Below, piece by piece: positions 7,773-8,871 of a stretch of DNA of 8,871 nucleotides. The notes under the pieces are model-generated. The model was not told the DNA's origin and did no database searches. It worked only from the letters and a program-made list of their open reading frames with translations. The DNA is taken from assembly GCA_023423835.1 (NCBI GenBank), contig JAFAEW010000084.1, positions 1 to 8,871 on the forward strand. The letters are read 5' to 3'. Position numbers and translations under genes: made by a program. Source of the stretch: Bacteroidota bacterium. Lineage in GTDB: Bacteria; Bacteroidota; Bacteroidia; Chitinophagales; Chitinophagaceae. Within the stretch, counting starts at the first letter, position 1, and each line of letters opens with the position of its first letter.

Positions 7773-7806
7773 TTGCTCATGCATAAATTAATTATCGTTA
7801 ATTTTA
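7773..7806 (+). promoter_or_regulatory. Weak promoter candidate for the sugar isomerase-like gene
   Basis: TTG (7773-7775) and TAATTTTA (7799-7806) roughly resemble -33 and -7 elements. The spacer is 23 bp, longer than usual, and the -7 element lacks the final G. It is the best pair found in the 114-bp divergent region, which must contain starts for both flanking genes. It is offered as a location rather than a firm call. Confidence 0.2.
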
Positions 7807-7842
7807 GAATCCATTTTCACAGATTTAAAAAATAAATATCGT

Positions 7843-8736
7843 ATGACCAACAGGCGCAACTTCATTAAATTGGCTTCTCTGGCCTCAGCAGGATTATTTA
7901 TAAAAGCGAGCTGCGATCCCTCAACAGCAAAATATATCGGATTGCAACTTTATACCGTAAGGGATGCCATGGCTAAAGATCCGGTGGGAACATTAGAGAA
8001 AGTGGCAAAGATCGGATACAATTCGCTTGAAGGCGCTACCTATACCGGCACCCAGCAATTTTATGGCATGAGCGCCACGGAATGGAAAGCAACCCTGAAC
8101 AGGCTTAATCTAATCATGCCGAGTAACCATTATTTACTGGGACAAGCCGCTATGAACGGTCAAACAATAAAAGGAACGATTAGCCACGAATGGGACAAGG
8201 CCGTAGATGATGCTGCGGCAGCGGATATAAAATACATGGTTTGTGCTTTTCTCTTTGAAAGCGAAAGAGGAACAATTAATGATTATAAAAAGTTAGCAGA
8301 AACCTTCAATAAAGCGGGAGAAAGGTGTAAGAAGTCGGGCATTCAGTTTTGTTACCACAACCACGATTTTGAATTTCTGCCACAGGACGGAAAGATTCCG
8401 TACAATATTCTGCTGAATGAAACCGACAAAGACCTGGTGAAAATGGAACTCGACCTTTACTGGGCAACGCGGGCAAAGCATGATCCGGTAGAATTGTTTA
8501 ATCAACACCCGGGACGTTTTCCACTCTGGCACGTAAAAGATATGGACAAAACCGAAAAGCAGTTCTTTACTGAGGTAGGTAATGGTACAATCGATTTCAA
8601 ACGGATATTTAAAGCAGCAAATAAGGCCGGATTAAAATACTTTTTCGTGGAGCAGGATGTTACACCCGGATCACCATTCGACAGTATAGAGCAAAGTTAT
8701 AATTACATCAAAAAGAATCTCGCCGATATTTTATAG
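7843..8736 (+). CDS. Exported sugar phosphate isomerase/epimerase-like TIM-barrel protein
   Basis: The protein (297 aa) belongs to the xylose-isomerase-like / AP-endonuclease-2 TIM-barrel superfamily, annotated in Bacteroidota as sugar phosphate isomerase/epimerase. A twin-arginine signal is visible: NRRNFIK at residues 3-9, then a hydrophobic stretch to about residue 20. The cysteine in KASC (C24) could be a lipid-attachment site, but the residue at -3 is lysine, so a lipoprotein is uncertain. The barrel starts at IGLQLYTVRD (32-41). Likely divalent-metal ligands are E177 (in HNHDFEF), D204 (in ELDLYW), H230 (in LWHVKD) and E270 (in FFVEQD); order and rough spacing resemble the four-ligand site of D-tagatose 3-epimerase. 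EVGNGTIDF (244-252) is also typical. No carbohydrate operon is next to it, so the substrate cannot be inferred. ATG 7843 is supported by the signal peptide directly after it. The stop codon overlaps the terminal hairpin. Confidence 0.88.
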   Translation: MTNRRNFIKLASLASAGLFIKASCDPSTAKYIGLQLYTVRDAMAKDPVGTLEKVAKIGYNSLEGATYTGTQQFYGMSATEWKATLNRLNLIMPSNHYLLGQAAMNGQTIKGTISHEWDKAVDDAAAADIKYMVCAFLFESERGTINDYKKLAETFNKAGERCKKSGIQFCYHNHDFEFLPQDGKIPYNILLNETDKDLVKMELDLYWATRAKHDPVELFNQHPGRFPLWHVKDMDKTEKQFFTEVGNGTIDFKRIFKAANKAGLKYFFVEQDVTPGSPFDSIEQSYNYIKKNLADIL

Positions 8737-8798
8737 AGCGATAAAAAAAGAGGCTGTATCGAAAGTAATTTTGGTATAGCCTTTTTTGCTTTCGCTCT
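8735..8798 (+). terminator. Long rho-independent-type hairpin ending the isomerase gene
   Basis: A very long imperfect stem starts inside the TAG stop. AGAGCGA (8735-8741) pairs with TCGCTCT (8792-8798). After a short internal mismatch, the A-tract and AGGCTGTATCGAAA (to 8764) pair with TTTTGGTATAGCCT (from 8769) and the following T-tract, around a GTAA loop (8765-8768). The inner stem is about 19 continuous pairs, four of them G-U in plus-strand RNA. The A-tract before and T-run after the GC-rich part are typical of an intrinsic terminator. The 73 bp after it, to the window end, hold no gene that I can see. Confidence 0.7.
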
Positions 8799-8871
8799 GA
8801 GTAAGATGGAAGTTGCTTTTTAGAAATTTTTTGAGAGGTGATTGGTGTATTTAGGGCTTTTGAATAAAAGG

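Noticed and set aside
6943..7791. Plus-strand open frames opposite the universal stress gene
   Set aside because: They lie antisense to a clearly conserved protein, overlap one another and show no recognisable motif.
8857..8870. CTTTT/AAAAG hairpin at the window end
   Set aside because: Five AT-rich pairs in AT-rich DNA, cut off by the window edge; expected by chance.
8743..8871. An insertion sequence starting at the terminal hairpin
   Set aside because: Only a palindromic core is present; there is no transposase frame or second end inside the window, so a mobile element cannot be supported.

Overview
The window looks like chromosomal DNA from a member of the Bacteroidota, probably near the Chitinophagaceae/Sphingobacteriia. 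Three things suggest this: start codons have AT-rich leaders without Shine-Dalgarno sequences, at least one promoter fits the Bacteroidota -33 TTTG / -7 TAnnTTTG form, and the proteins have the character of that phylum (two-gene cobalamin-dependent methionine synthase, tandem-domain universal stress protein, Tat-type sugar isomerase/epimerase). The taxonomic placement is inference. I saw no phage, CRISPR, tRNA or rRNA signal and no intact transposon.

Layout. Positions 2-2927 hold three closely spaced plus-strand genes: the C-terminal part of a SNF2-family helicase (its start lies outside the window), an ArgC-like protein that appears to have lost both catalytic residues of N-acetyl-glutamyl-phosphate reductase, and recR. 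The gaps are 12 and 19 bp, so they are probably co-transcribed. Two of the three act on DNA.

Positions 2967-6908 form a methionine synthase unit. A good Bacteroidota promoter and a leader of about 100 nt with two possible hairpins precede the two halves of MetH. The first is a 352-residue homocysteine-binding protein. The second is a 906-residue protein with folate, cobalamin and AdoMet-reactivation domains. One in-frame TGA separates the halves. Together they would methylate homocysteine to methionine.

Positions 6916-7728 (minus strand) encode a tandem universal stress protein, convergent with metH across only 7 bp. A short AT-rich divergent region separates it from a plus-strand exported TIM-barrel sugar isomerase/epimerase-like protein (7843-8736). 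That gene ends in a long hairpin whose departures from symmetry are mostly G-U wobbles in plus-strand RNA. It looks like a terminator and resembles dispersed palindromic repeats.

The items most worth a second look are the ArgC-like probable pseudoenzyme, the structured metH leader, the single-stop MetH split and the wobble-rich terminal hairpin. The rest is ordinary housekeeping content.
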